Below, one piece after another: positions 15,401-25,454 of a stretch of 64,000 bases of DNA. Position numbers and translations under genes: made by a program. Within the stretch, counting starts at the first letter, position 1. Every line of letters begins with the position of its first letter. Below the pieces are notes generated by a model. That model searched no databases, was not told where the DNA came from, and worked only from the letters and a program-made list of their open reading frames with translations. Source of the stretch: Marthasterias glacialis (taxonomy: Eukaryota; Echinodermata; Asteroidea; Forcipulatida; Asteriidae); NCBI GenBank assembly GCA_911728455.2, contig OU452227.1:9767110-9831109 (forward strand). Reading direction: 5' to 3'.

Positions 15401-18400
15401 CTTTGTTTTTGAAAAGAGTGACCTTGTACATTCCAGGGCCTTTCTGGCAGGCAAGATACTGCACTGGTCATATTGGAAATTTTACATTTTTTTTGTTGCA
15501 ATAATTTCCTCATAAATTCAAGAGTTACAAAAATAATAGCTGAACAAGTTTTTAGGGTGTGCCTGCCGTTTCTTCACATCAAAAGTTGATAAAAATTAGA
15601 CAGCGCAATCTTTATCAACTATAAGATTGAATGTGTTCCTCCTTTGAGCTGCGGTACAAATCATGCCTGCAGGAAGTCCAGGCTTTGTGGCTCTTTGGAA
15701 ACGTGATGTCACAGGTCACGTGATCTATAGGATTCTTTTCTAGACTCGGGTAGAAAAACAGTTAAAGGTCCATGAATTAATTTTTTGTATTGGTTAAAAA
15801 AGGAAGTATGCCTATCATAGTGTATTATTATTTTTTTAACATTTTTTACATGCCATTCACCGTAGAAATAACAATTTCTAAAATTAGGGGATCGCCGCGC
15901 TCCACCCACCCTTCCTCATTAACATAAAATCTGTGACGTAGACAGTGGACCGGCTGACCAGGGCCATGTGTGTGACAACAACACACAATGCATTGTTGAC
16001 CACTCGGCACCAGAGCTGTCTTTGAAACGTTTGACCACAGTCTACGTCATGAATCATTGCGCAATCATAAGACATACATTTTCGGGGCTCAATTAAAGTG
16101 TATTAACGCTTAACAAACACATCAAAATAGTCAATGTTATGTTCTGTTAATTTCAAACCGTATGTTAAGCCACAAAAATGTAATGTGACAAAATACCTTT
16201 TCATGGGCCCTTTAAAGTATTTTGCAGAATTTCTGTTAGGGTGTTTTTTTCTCTAAGCATGCTTTAAGCATGATATAAATGTATGTTATTAAGACCTATT
16301 GTTACTAAGCACAGTGTGATATGTCACAATATGAATCACTATGGTAACACTGACAACTCAGTTTATGAAGAATCGTGGTGTTTTGTGAAAATAGACCCAG
16401 ATTTCAATATTATTGCATCTTTTTACGCTGAAGTGACACTCTTATTTTTGTCCCGTCCCAGGCTACGTCTATGTTGAACCTCCGAGCTTTGAAAGCTTTG
16501 CAAGAAGGAAACGAAGACACCTATCCAGAGAAAGAATCCATGGACATCAAGGCGAGACCGAAGAGAGCATCTCAACTACCAGAGGAGAGGTAATCTTAGA
16601 TAGCAAACCGTGCCGAGGATCTGTAAACAAACAAAGCAAAACACCCACAAAAAGCATCAACAAAAAAATTCATCGGTTGGTGTTTTTTTTCTTAAGATAA
16701 ACTCATCATTTGAAGAGAAGTTCCTTTGTTTTGGTGTTTTTGTTTACACGATTCCATGGTTTTATCACTTACTTAAGCAACCTTCTTATACACAATTTCA
16801 AAGGAAATAATGATTTTTTTTTTACTGGGTTGTATTCTCTAGAATTTATTGTTCATTTCAAATGATATATTTTCTTATTAATTTTTGCAGCAAATCAAGC
16901 ACCAATCAGCCTCGTGTTTTCAACCCAAGTCCAAGGGCCCACCAGTTACGCCAGAAGGCAGACATAAGCTCCTTGCCTAGACTCAAAGTGAACCCCAGTT
17001 CCCCAGTAACCAAACACGAGAGCCTTGAGATGCTGAATGACCACAGCAAGAGACCGTCGTCCCCTGGGGATGCCCTGAAGGCCGCCCGGTCGATGCATGA
17101 ACTGGAGTTCGCCGACTCGGATCAAGATATCTTGAACGATCGGAAGGAGATCGTGCAGCGGACCAAGAAGATCGCTGCGATCGCCGCGCAGAAGCGCAAC
17201 TCCCAGAAGTACACAGATAAGAGCAGCAACAGGATGGATAAACTCAACCTTCACGAGAAGACCATCCACTCACTTCGATCCGTTCATGAAGTGCCGGAAG
17301 TAGACACCGACCGAGAGTACCTGACTATGAGCAGGCTGTCCGAACACAACAACGTCTACAACAGCCACGCGCACGATCATGACGACAATATATCCATCGT
17401 GACCTTGGACCGGCGAAGCGATGGTATGTACTCAAACGTGAACCTGAGGCAGTCCAGACACAAAGGTGGCAACTTCAACACCGATCATGATGACAACATG
17501 TCTATCATAACCCTAGACAGGCGGAGTGAAGCGACGGAAGGCTACTCCAACACACACCTCAGAAACCCAAAGCATAAAACCGGAGCGGGTGGTGGCATGA
17601 AACGGCTGACGGAGAAGCAGATGGCCGATAAACGACGCCGACGAGGGCTAGGTTATGAATCCAGTGGCCATGTGTTATACATGCCCTCCAAGGGTGGCTA
17701 CAACAGAGCCTATCCAGGGGTAGAGTCACAGAAACAACACGGGAAGAAGTTTACCCCCAGGTCAACAGACCAACACCAAACAGGGAAAGTTAAATATCCC
17801 ATCATACATCATGCAGGTAGGTGGATGATCTCAAACTTTAGGAATATCTGACTAAGTCCAAATAGATCATTTTTGGGCAATGGCCATTGCCTGAGCGCCA
17901 AAAAGTCCTATTCTTCAACATTTTTGTTGCAGCCAACATCCACAGCCGTAGGCAAAGTCGCCTGATTTGGACACCGGTTCTTACTTCACGCGAAAGTGAA
18001 AGCAAAGGTGACGTATCATTTCAGTACGTGCTGTTTTTCAGTTGTGACGCAAGAAAATTTGCTTCGCCTTTGCCATTCGCGTGAAGTATGAACCGGGCTT
18101 TATTCCACTCTGCTACTTTCCATAATAATTGCAGGCGAGTTGACTGAACATTCAGAACAATCACCGGTAAACTGTACCACCACCGGTAAACTGTACCATC
18201 ACCGGTAAACTGTACCATCACCGGTAAACTGTACCATCACCGGTAAACTGTACCATCACCGGTAAACATTACCAGGTTGTGTGTGGTGGCACAACAGTGC
18301 ACATAACTAGCTTTGTACTGTGTAGATGAAGTCACCACTCAATATCATGTTGCAGATTGACACAGTGCATCTATTAATTTGAATGGTTAGACAGTAGGAG

Positions 18401-19597
18401 GGTTAATATGACCACAGGTTAACTGTCAGCTAAAAAAATGTTCCATCTTGTGTTTGCTCTTCAACTTTTCTAACAGATCCGAAGAAAACAAACTGTGCAT
18501 CACCCATTCAAGCATCAGTCGACTTTTTGACTGACTGGCAAGTGTTTTTCGTTGACATTCCTAATATTTACTTGACACTTTCTAGGTGAGCAAGATGCAA
18601 CAACATTGGGGTCAGTCGGCACACCAACCAACATGAATGTCATTCACCAAGTAGGAGCCGAGAGAGGCAGAGGCCACACGCTCCATAAGAAATCAAGGGG
18701 TAAGCTGAAGCCAGGCTCTTCTGCAATGGGAGATGTTAGCAGACGCCCCAGTAACCGGTCCTTTTCTATTGCTCTCATAAAAGAAAAGGACCGGTTACTG
18801 GGGCGCCCCCTAACGTCTCAAAATTCTCCCATTGTATTAAATAAAGTCTTTACAATTTTATTTTTTTTTTTTTAAAATAAAGCTGGGTTAAAAACTCAAT
18901 GATGTGTTTAATTATTGGCTTACAAATTGGTTTGAGGCAAAGTGTTCCTGCATTTGAAAGCCAAAGAAGTGTTAAACCAATTCTTTGCAAATGATTTTTG
19001 TTAAAAGTAAAGTTGGCTGGAAACCTATGATACATATGTATGTTTATGGGCATTTTCATGTATGAAAACAAATTGATTTGGAGTTAAGCAGTGAAAAGTT
19101 CATCAGTAGGTTTCATTTTGGACTGCAAGAGGGCGCCCTTTGGGATAGATTGGGGGGTCAAACCATAGAAATAGTGTGTGGTAAACCTGATGTAGTTAGA
19201 CTTCTAATAAAGCAGTTAAAGTATACTACTTCTGAGGGTTTTATTTATCAACATTTTTAGAATGTATTGTAAGATATTTGCTGGGAAATTTTTTATTTTA
19301 AATGATTTGAAATATTTTTGTACTTTTAAAATGGAATTAGTAATGCGCCCTCTTGCTGTCAAAAACACGACCTATCAAAAGCTACCGATTTGTTGTAAGT
19401 TTGACTCGTCCTCTTTAACCCATCCAGGCATTGCAGCTAACGACGCCGCCAACCACAGCACCACTCAGCTTCTAGGCAAGCAGCCAGCGGGCAAACGCCA
19501 CCAGCCAAGCTACCCCGTCTATCACCGCAAGAACATGCTGGCCGTCTCTGGCTTTGGCTTGGGGAAGAAAGAGAGATACGGAGGGCGGAAGCTTTGA
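500..19597 (+). CDS. KIF19: Kinesin-like protein KIF19 (kinesin-8), 3' fourteen exons, partial at 5' end
   Basis: Plus-end microtubule motor and depolymeriser; vertebrate KIF19A acts at motile-cilium tips to limit length (family knowledge). Exons: 500-625, 4738-4938, 6193-6327, 6863-6985, 8238-8388, 9009-9171, 9836-9897, 11132-11401, 11914-12045, 14946-15067, 16462-16589, 16891-17816, 18586-18699, 19428-19597 (2823 nt, 940 codons plus TGA, frame kept at every junction). Motor motifs visible: [10 protein letters not shown], switch I NKTSSRSH, switch [12 protein letters not shown], then [24 protein letters not shown] and the neck start [11 protein letters not shown]. Coiled-coil segments with KIF19-like [12 protein letters not shown] follow at 9009-12045. 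The tail is basic and low in similarity; 16891-17816 carries a 36-residue internal repeat. The N-terminal part of the motor, with the P-loop, is outside the window. The 11401/11914 junction rebuilds ENTEL as in human KIF19, which supports the model. Tail exons 12-14 are less certain than the motor exons. Confidence 0.95.
905..1174 (-). mobile_element. tRNA-derived SINE (family S1), antisense copy in KIF19 intron
   Basis: Read on the minus strand, it opens with a tRNA-Leu-like head (GTCGTGGCAGAGCGG, then ACTTAAGTTCTG and a B-box GGCTCGAATCCC). A body containing CTTTGTCCTTCGGATGGGAC and GTGCATGTAAAAGAACCC follows. The same head and body occur at 4272 and 57856. It is too diverged in the acceptor stem to be a functional tRNA. 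Confidence 0.75.
2637..2950. repeat. Two-copy tandem duplication, period about 172 bp
   Basis: The stretch from about 2637 to 2780 is repeated from about 2809 to 2950, including TTGGTAGTTTGGAAGAGATC and GATGAGGCAGGTGAAATTG, with a handful of substitutions. It lies in a KIF19 intron and looks non-coding. Short open frames in it are by-products. Confidence 0.85.
4272..4600 (+). mobile_element. tRNA-derived SINE (family S1), sense copy in KIF19 intron
   Basis: The head GTCGTAGCCGAACGGTTAAG (A-box) runs through CCGGACTCAAGTTCTGG, which resembles a tRNA-Leu(CAA) anticodon arm, to the B-box GGTTCGAGTCC near 4341. The body has GCTTCGTCCTTCGGATAG, AAAGCCGTTGGTCCC and GCACGTAAAAGAACCC, shared with the copies at 905-1174 and 57856-58090. 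The 3' limit is approximate. Confidence 0.8.
5886..6035. mobile_element. Fold-back MITE-like element, family E, in KIF19 intron
   Basis: The left end GGCCGATTTCACAAAGCACT is mirrored by the right end CTCTTTGTGAAATCGAGCCC (imperfect terminal inverted repeat). The core has CATCTTAAGATGAGTTG and GACATCACACTTTG. Related copies are at 7681-7748 (truncated) and 50138-50277. Confidence 0.75.
6500..6790 (-). pseudogene. Degenerate LINE 3' fragment (RT C-terminal tail) in KIF19 intron
   Basis: On the minus strand, broken frames carry MNESAPSYL, then [13 protein letters not shown] and FKTSLKTH. This is the typical tail of CR1/L2-like reverse-transcriptase ORFs (APSYL, RLWNxLP, FKxxLKTHLF). It is frame-broken and inactive. 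Similar debris lies at 9590-9760 and 42926-43198. Confidence 0.65.
7681..7748. repeat. Truncated copy of family E fold-back element
   Basis: It begins GGTCGATTTCACAAAGCACT, followed by CATCTTAAGATGAGTTGCC, matching the left end of the 5886 element. It then leaves the family, so only one end is kept. Confidence 0.65.
7968..8237 (+). repeat. Tandem 120-bp repeat carrying acceptor-like exon starts, just upstream of a KIF19 exon
   Basis: Two copies of a 120-bp unit (7968-8087 and 8088-8207). Each holds TTAG followed by ATCAAGCAGAATATGACC and, 72 bp later, TTAG followed by ATCAAGCAAAATCAGAC. Both resemble the real exon start at 8238 (CAG followed by GTGAAGCAGAATCTGACC). The five AG ends precede 7978, 8050, 8098, 8170 and 8238. 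Reading from 7978 in the exon phase reaches a stop near 8097, so the upstream sites would not give a normal motor protein. Confidence 0.85.
8597..8921 (+). mobile_element. MITE-like element, family A, in KIF19 intron
   Basis: About 325 bp, starting AAAGCCCCAACTCAACAT and ending in the mirror ATGTTGAGCTGGGGCTTT. Internal blocks include TCATTTCGTTGTTTCATTTG and GAAATATTTCAAGGAAAG. Full copies lie at 12749-13116 (opposite orientation) and 34712-35084; half of one is at 58965-59095. Confidence 0.85.
9590..9760 (-). pseudogene. Degenerate LINE 3' fragment in KIF19 intron
   Basis: The DNA is similar to 6540-6680: GCGATGTTTTGAAT, ATGACGGATTTGATAAGGAA, GATTATTC, GCAGCTGCATAAAAAA. It is the same retroelement tail on the minus strand, with no intact frame. 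Confidence 0.6.
10692..10855. mobile_element. Short element of family D in KIF19 intron
   Basis: It runs from CACGCCTGAAATT to CTCCATGCCTG, so its ends are near-mirrored. The core includes GGAGGCCATGGCC, GCCCTGGTCTTGGC and CTTGCCCTCTCAAAGAT. A second copy is at 50386-50537. Confidence 0.65.
12151..12350. mobile_element. Fold-back element of family F in KIF19 intron
   Basis: It starts GGGCCCAGTTTCATCAAGCC and ends CTTTATGAAGTTGGCCC. Repeated TTGCTTAGCA/TGCTAAGCA motifs and GGTTACCAGCC lie inside. Related copies are at 22647-22825 and 22827-23062. Confidence 0.7.
12749..13116 (-). mobile_element. MITE-like element, family A, opposite orientation, in KIF19 intron
   Basis: It begins AAAGCCCCAGCTCAACTTG and ends CAATGTTGAGCGGGAGCTTT. 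It matches the reverse complement of 8597-8921, including CGTTTTCTCGCAAATGAAAC. Confidence 0.85.
14596..14773. mobile_element. Short element of family C in KIF19 intron
   Basis: Starts ATCAGGCCTGATTGCTTCAT and ends GAATGATCAGGCCTG. It has repeated GGGCACC blocks and the palindrome GAGGCAATTGCCTC. Further copies are at 49665-49830 and 54975-55152; a partial one is at about 12425-12565. Confidence 0.75.
15415..15735 (+). repeat. Dispersed repeat shared with the CHTF18 intron
   Basis: Blocks such as GGCAAGATACTGCACTGGTC and GGAAGTCCAGGCTTTGTGGC followed by GATGTCACAGGTCACGTG recur in reverse orientation at 56860-57145. The element class is not recognised. Confidence 0.65.
15762..16216. mobile_element. 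TIR-bearing MITE-like element in KIF19 intron
   Basis: Left end TTAAAGGTCCATGAA, right end TTCATGGGCCCTTTAAA, giving imperfect inverted ends about 455 bp apart. No intact coding frame inside. Confidence 0.55.
17973..18096. mobile_element. Short fold-back element in KIF19 intron
   Basis: Left end CCGGTTCTTACTTCACGCGA, right end TTCGCGTGAAGTATGAACCGG (imperfect inverted repeats). The right-hand half recurs near 8560-8597, where it abuts the family A element. Confidence 0.65.
18161..18268 (+). repeat. 19-bp minisatellite, about 5.6 copies
   Basis: Unit TCACCGGTAAACTGTACCA in tandem, almost without variation, inside the KIF19 intron before the penultimate exon. Confidence 0.95.
18725..18832. 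repeat. Hairpin-forming fold-back element just after a KIF19 splice donor
   Basis: Perfect 24-bp arms (18744-18767 and 18782-18805, containing CCAGTAACCGGTCC) flank a 14-nt loop. Outer short mirrors AATGGGAGA and TCTCCCATT at 18725 and 18824 suggest a small transposon with terminal repeats. The donor of the exon ending at 18699 is 45 bp upstream of the stem. Confidence 0.85.
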
Positions 19598-20407
19598 ATG
19601 GAAGAAAAGTTCCCCCCTGTTCTCTGACGGTGCGATTGTTGAAAATTCAACACTCCAAAGGTGATATTTTGTCACACGCTCACTCTCTCACCAAGATGAA
19701 GTACTCAAAGCTGTTAAGGAACAGATGTGTTTGACACATTCACCAACACATCCATTTCAAGCTATTTATTATTATTTTTTTCTCTTTCTCAAGTAGCACA
19801 CTTGATAAATTCAAGTATTTGATGAATTTTTTTCTCATAAATTTTCTTACATTGCCAATATTCATAGTTGTTTAGTTTTTGGGGGATTTCAAAATGTTCT
19901 TATTTGTATGGTGTTTTGGGATTACAACACTGTGCATGTTTGTAACACAGTCTAGAGATGGTTGTAGTAACACTATGGAAGTATCTCACAAGAGTCGGAG
20001 TCGACACTGAACATGTCGGAATTACAAACTAGAAATGTTGGGATGAATATTCCTGGATAATAAATTTGGTTATTTTATAAAAACACCTCAGAAGAGATAT
20101 TACCACGGTGATATTACAATCCTCTCTGTTGCACATTTATGTGTAATTTGTCATTTTAATTTATGTACAGGTACAGTTTTATCTTTTGATCTCAGCACTG
20201 CCTAATTTGAAGGCAAGTTGCACAGATTTAAAGAATGTAAAATATCTTATAAACTTATAAAATAACTTATTAATTATGTATTAACTTTTTTTTTAGCACC
20301 CAAGGACATTCATAATGTTGTTTAGTAACAGATGATGTTTTCTGGGCACAGGAAATTCTTGCTTAGTATAAACCAGTTACCAATGTTGACTGCTTTTGCA
20401 CTTAACC

Positions 20408-20413
20408 AATAAA
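20408..20413 (+). terminator. Candidate KIF19 polyadenylation signal AATAAA
   Basis: AATAAA about 810 nt after the KIF19 stop codon, followed by a T-rich stretch and further AATAATAAAAAG near 20449. Position and motif fit a 3' end; there is no transcript evidence. Confidence 0.4.
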
Positions 20414-20506
20414 TCTGTTGATATTTTTTTGTAACGTTGGTTCCCACATAATAATAAAAAGTCTACTATGTAGGGTTTGAAACTTCGCCTGGAGGATATA
20501 CTATGG

Positions 20507-20905
20507 TTTACTACATGTAGGTGTACTAGTAAGGTTTACTAGGTGTCCTGGTAAGGGTTACTAGGTGTCCTGGTAAGGTTTACTAGGTGTACTAGTAAGG
20601 TTAACTAGATGTACCAGTAAGGTTTACTAGGTGTACTAGTAAGGTTAACTAGATGTACCAGTAAGGTTTACTAGGTGTACGTGTAAGGTTTACTAGGTGT
20701 AAGTGTAAGGTTTACTAGGTGTACCAGTAAAGTTTGCTAGGTGTATGTGTAAGGTTTACTAGGTGTACTAGTAAGGTTAACTAGGTGTACCAGTAAGGTT
20801 TACTCGGTGTACTGGTAAGGTTTACTAGGTGTACTGATAAGATTAACTAGGTGTACTTGTAAGGTTTACCAGGTGTACTAGTAAGGTTTACTAGGTGTAC
20901 CGGTA
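20507..20905 (+). repeat. 22-bp minisatellite (block 1) downstream of KIF19
   Basis: About 18 diverged units of roughly GTAAGGTTTACTAGGTGTAC plus two bases. Alternating variants (GGTTTACTAGG and GGTTAACTAGA) sometimes occur as pairs, suggesting a two-unit (44-bp) higher order in places. Confidence 0.9.
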
Positions 20906-21229
20906 CAAGGTGCACCCTAGAAAACAGTGACTGAATCAATGCTCCGAGCTTCAGTAATAATTTGTAGGCTGTTAGGCCCTTAAATATTTCTGTAAATGAC
21001 AGATGTGAGGGTCAGTACCCTCAGGGATTGTTCAAATTGGGTCCAATATTGTATCTTGGGGTTATCTTGAGTTTTGGGTGGTTTGGGCAAGCTAGCCCCG
21101 GAAAAAAATTGTCTTTTTTTTTCTCACAAGCGTAGGACCCCTTTTTGAAGATGGTCGCTGTTCTGTTTGGAAGTTTTTTGCCCCGAAGCGGTTTTCAACT
21201 TAGTAACGGGTGTAGCTTGGGGGCACCCT

Positions 21230-21562
21230 GGAGCAAGTTCGATCAAGGACCATAGCTAACCATAGTTCGACTAACTCTGATCGAACCCACGCTAGTTGAC
21301 GATGGTTGGACTAGTCTAGTCGACTATTCGCGACCAGCCTATCGAGGTTGGTCACATCGCTGGTTACCAATAGCCGTTTCATAAGCACAATGCAGAGGGG
21401 ACCAGTTATCAGGAAAGTGATAATGCCGATTTCGCCGTTTTCTCATGGTCGCGTTGACGTGACATGACTAGAGTCGTTCGCACTTCAACTTCAGTGCGCA
21501 TGCACTACATACGTCACAAACCAACCACTAGTTAACCAGTGGTCCTTGATCGAACTTGCTCC
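21230..21562. mobile_element. Fold-back/MITE-like element with perfect 23-bp inverted ends
   Basis: The left end at 21230-21252 (GGAGCAAGTTCGATCAAGG and four more bases) is an exact reverse complement of 21540-21562. The 287-bp interior has no coding frame of note but contains further inverted words (CCATAGCTAACCATAG). It lies between two blocks of the 22-bp minisatellite. Confidence 0.85.
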
Positions 21563-21714
21563 TGGACTACCCCAATAAAATTGAAAAGAAAACTGAATTC
21601 AGTTGTTACTGCACATTTGTGTTTTTGTTTCAAAAGATTTCTATTCTTGTATATTTTTTTATATTCATAATTTAGCGTTGGTTGAATCGGAATTTTATTT
21701 ACTGGGGTGCACCC

Positions 21715-21815
21715 GTAAGGTTTACTGGGTGTTACTAGTGAGGTTAACTAGGTGAACTAGTAAGGTTTACTGGGTGTACTAGTGAGGTTAACTAGGTGAA
21801 CTAGTAAGGTTTACT
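21715..21815 (+). repeat. 22-bp minisatellite (block 2)
   Basis: Units of GTAAGGTTTACTGGGTGTACT alternate with GTGAGGTTAACTAGGTGAACT. This is the same family as 20507-20905, about 800 bp away across non-repetitive and fold-back sequence. Confidence 0.85.
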
Positions 21816-22646
21816 AAGCTAAACACAGTGCAGGGAACACAACTTGGGCATTTAAACCAGGGTATTATTTGTGTTTCAGACACACTTTTCATTGTCTTTC
21901 CTAATATAAACATACAATACTCGATGTCCGATCCACCAGTTTGAATCGGGACATGCCTTGAAGAATTCAACCTGAATTAATTAATCCACCGACTATAACG
22001 TGCCTCATGTAATTTTCCACACAGACGAAAAACAAACAAATGTTACCGTTGTAGCTTTCTTGTTAATAATTAATTATGATTAGTAATTTATCAATGTATA
22101 TTATATTCATTATGGTACAATACTGATACAACAACCTTTAGTCTTTAGGAGTGAGGATGATAGGGTCAAAGGTCAAACTACCTACATGTTTTTCTCAATC
22201 ATTCTGGGGAACAAAACATTCAAGTATATCTCTTTTTATTTGAAGTGACTCTGTATTTTCCATTTTCCCTCATGACTTTATTTGTTCTCTTTTCATTTTG
22301 TGTAAATAATTGTGATATATGAAAAATGACTGAAATGCCCATTAGTTTATGAATTTTGTAGAATAACTTTGTAAATAATATTGTGAACGTTGGATTCGGT
22401 GACTATTTCTGTACAGCTTATTCTGGAATCCAAGGGGAGTCTGTGGTAATTTTTATTTTAACAAAAATTTAGTCTTTTTGAGAATGGGTTTGTCAAGTTT
22501 CGTTGCGTTGCAATGCAGAAGAGATATTTTGTGGTCTGTTAATTTCTGTGGATAGTTGAAAACGGAAAATCCTGAAAATCTTCTCCTCTTGATCAGTGTG
22601 ATCCAGAAATGAAACTTGCTGTGTGTGTTATTTTGAGAAGTCAACA

Positions 22647-22825
22647 GGGCCCAATTTCATACTAGCTAAGCACAGCAGAATTATGCTTACCAGAATAAGG
22701 TTACCAACCAAAGTACCGTGTCACATGTACCATCTGTGACTTGACATCCTGCTCATTTTGTTTAGCTCAGCGGCAAATTGTATAAGCAATGATTTCTGCT
22801 TCAGTAGAGCTGTGAAAATGGGTTC
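22647..22825. mobile_element. Fold-back element of family F
   Basis: Begins GGGCCCAATTTCATACTAGC and has AAGGTTACCAACC inside. It abuts a second family F element that starts GGGCCCAGTTTCATGGC at 22827. Confidence 0.65.
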
Positions 22826-22826
22826 A

Positions 22827-23062
22827 GGGCCCAGTTTCATGGCACTGCTTACCGCAGAACTCTGCGCTTGCAGCCTACAGAATCATGGGCCTTTTACAGG
22901 ACGCGGTAAGCCCGGAATTCTTGGTCAGGTCTAAACAGGTTACCAGCCGAAATTCCACATAGTTTACATTGTTTCAACTGGTGCCCCACTCAATTTTTTG
23001 CTTAGCAAAAATATTCACTGAGCAGTATTTTCTGCTTTAACAGCTTTATGAAACTGGGCCCT
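22827..23062. mobile_element. Fold-back element of family F (adjacent copy)
   Basis: Starts GGGCCCAGTTTCATGGCAC and ends CTTTATGAAACTGGGCCCTG, a clear terminal inverted repeat. Shares GGTTACCAGCC and TTTTTTGCTTAGCA with 12151-12350. Confidence 0.75.
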
Positions 23063-24244
23063 GGTCTGTACACCACCACAAATGGAAGCTAATGGTTTGG
23101 ACACAAGAGGGCTGTGTCTTTCATTCCTTGATTGCAAGTTCACTTTCATTCGAGGCAGTTTGAAGGCCAAAGGAGAGCAGGGGGGAATTTGATTTTAAAC
23201 AAATCTTGACAGGTCACAGACCTGAAATTTCTTTCATGACTTAATAAAAATCAAGTACTATTGGTAGTTGGAAACAAGTTTCTAATCATTAAGAACTACC
23301 TATTTCATGTGTGAATGAAAATTGCAATAATAATGATGCCTTTTTATTAATTATGCATTTGCTAATGATCAATAATTATGAAGCTATAATTTCTTCTTTT
23401 CAGCAATAAGAACAAAGGCCTTTTCACTTCAGGAGGACTTGAGTGCCTTAATTATTAGTAATTTGTATTTAACACGAACAATTTTCTATTTTAAAGTGTC
23501 AAAGTTTATGTAAATATGTAAATGAAATAATTTATTTATTTGTTACAACGCCCTGCTAAGAATTATTCTTTTGTTTAGCAGGATTCTGTGAAATATTTAG
23601 AATTTCTTAACAATAGAAAATGATCAAAAAATTTGATAATTTTAAAGTGAATTAGAGCTCCGAAATTAGTCTCAAATAATGTTATTTTGGAAGATCATGT
23701 AGAATTGTTTAAAGAAAGCAGTTTATCTTAATTGTGAAGTACAATTTGTATTTTTCTTTCTTGATTTTTTTTTTTTTTTTTTTTTTTGCCAACGATTATT
23801 AAATTATTTGGAATTCTTTTCCAGAGTAGAGTGAAAGTAAATATCTGAAATGTTCAAGTTAGATATTTCACATAATGATTGACTGGGGTGTTGTTGACAA
23901 CTGAGGAATTTAACATAAAAATGTAATTGTTGACTTGATAGTTGTCAATTTATAGTCAAGTTATGACACCAACATTGCGAGAGCGTGTGTGTAGCCCCAA
24001 AAGGGTGTTTATTGCACGTGTGAATAATGTAACACATTACATGGAGGTAAGACCAACATCATGAACTGTGTTCCTGCCTCAGATGGAAGAGAAAGAAAAT
24101 CAATTTCAAATGACAGTGTAGACATTTATCACAACGTGCTAACTTGGGTTGCCTGAGTACACAGTGGAAGTAAACAGTTGTTATTCATGTAAGAGAAAAA
24201 CAAATCAATTTCAAATGGACATTTATCTAAAAACTCCTGGTTTG

Positions 24245-24421
24245 GAATTGACCCGGGTTCTGGGTCCCTTTGGGCCGGACCCGTTTGTGGGTCAGTATGA
24301 CCCGGAAGCAGTGTCAAAATGACCGAGAAATGGGTCAAACTGATGCAGAATCAGTTTCCGGGTCAGCTTGACCCAGAAATTGGTCAGACCCCCTGATGGG
24401 ACCAGGAATCCGGGTCAATTC
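24245..24421. mobile_element. TIR element with GAATTGACCCGG ends
   Basis: Ends at 24245-24268 and 24398-24421 match at 21 of 24 positions as inverted repeats. The interior is a series of GGGTCA/TGACCC words, so much of the element can pair with itself. Flanking AAAAACTCC and GGAGGTTTTTT suggest a slightly larger element. Confidence 0.75.
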
Positions 24422-25454
24422 TGGCTCGGGAGGTTTTTTTTAGAGTGTAGTGTTGCCATCTTCGTCTGGTTGCCTGTATACACAGTGACAGTAACAGTTG
24501 TTATTCTCGTTGCATATGAAGGGAACAGACTATTTTCACTTCATGCCTTGGTTTCGTTCCACCTCATTGAATAGTTCAAAGAAATTCAAGATGGCCGCAC
24601 CATGATGACGGTCTTTTGACAAATTTGAAATAGCCCGTTAACTTGAACGGCCGAGTTCCAAAAACTGGCTTATCTTCTGATAGAGAGAGAGAGGACAAAG
24701 GTATTTCAATCAGACTTTGTGCCAACTATTCACTAATATCAATTCTCTTGTTAATTATTATGTGAAATACCTCTTTCTGTAGCCAAACAAACTTATCAGT
24801 GGTGTTGCAAGACAGAAAATTTAAACACTTGCTGGTGGGGAACATCTTGTTCTTTGGTGTAAAGGTAATACCGTATTCAATATCACGAGAAATTACTTTA
24901 TTTTTTGAAATTTTTGAGATACATTGGTCATAAATTGTGTTGATGCTTTGAACAGTTCAAGTAGGGAGGAATATTTCAGAGATACTCTGATATCCCATTC
25001 AAGCTTTTTAAGTGAATAATAATTTAACAAAAATAAAATAAGAAATCAATCAACATGCGTGAATATTGATGTTTCAGAAGGTATGTTACTCCCTATCGGG
25101 CTTTTTAATGGGAGAGAAATATTCTAAAGTTTCTTGAAAAACGAAAAACAATATTGAGTTCGATTCCTCACTTTGACTCTGTGAATTTTTCCCCATGCAA
25201 AACTTGAAGATATTTTTTTAATAATCAAATTGTAGTTTCAATATTTTTCTTTTTGCCCTATTTAAATCATTAAATGTAACAATTGGAAATTATCAAATTA
25301 CAAATACTAGTAAAATTAAAATTATTGAAAGAGATAAACAATTTGAGTGGTTTCCAATGTATTTTCACGATGTCATCTTGCACCTGTTCTGCACTCCATT
25401 CACCGAGTGTCACCCCATCCCTTATTAATTTAAACTTATTAACCCTGACCCCAT

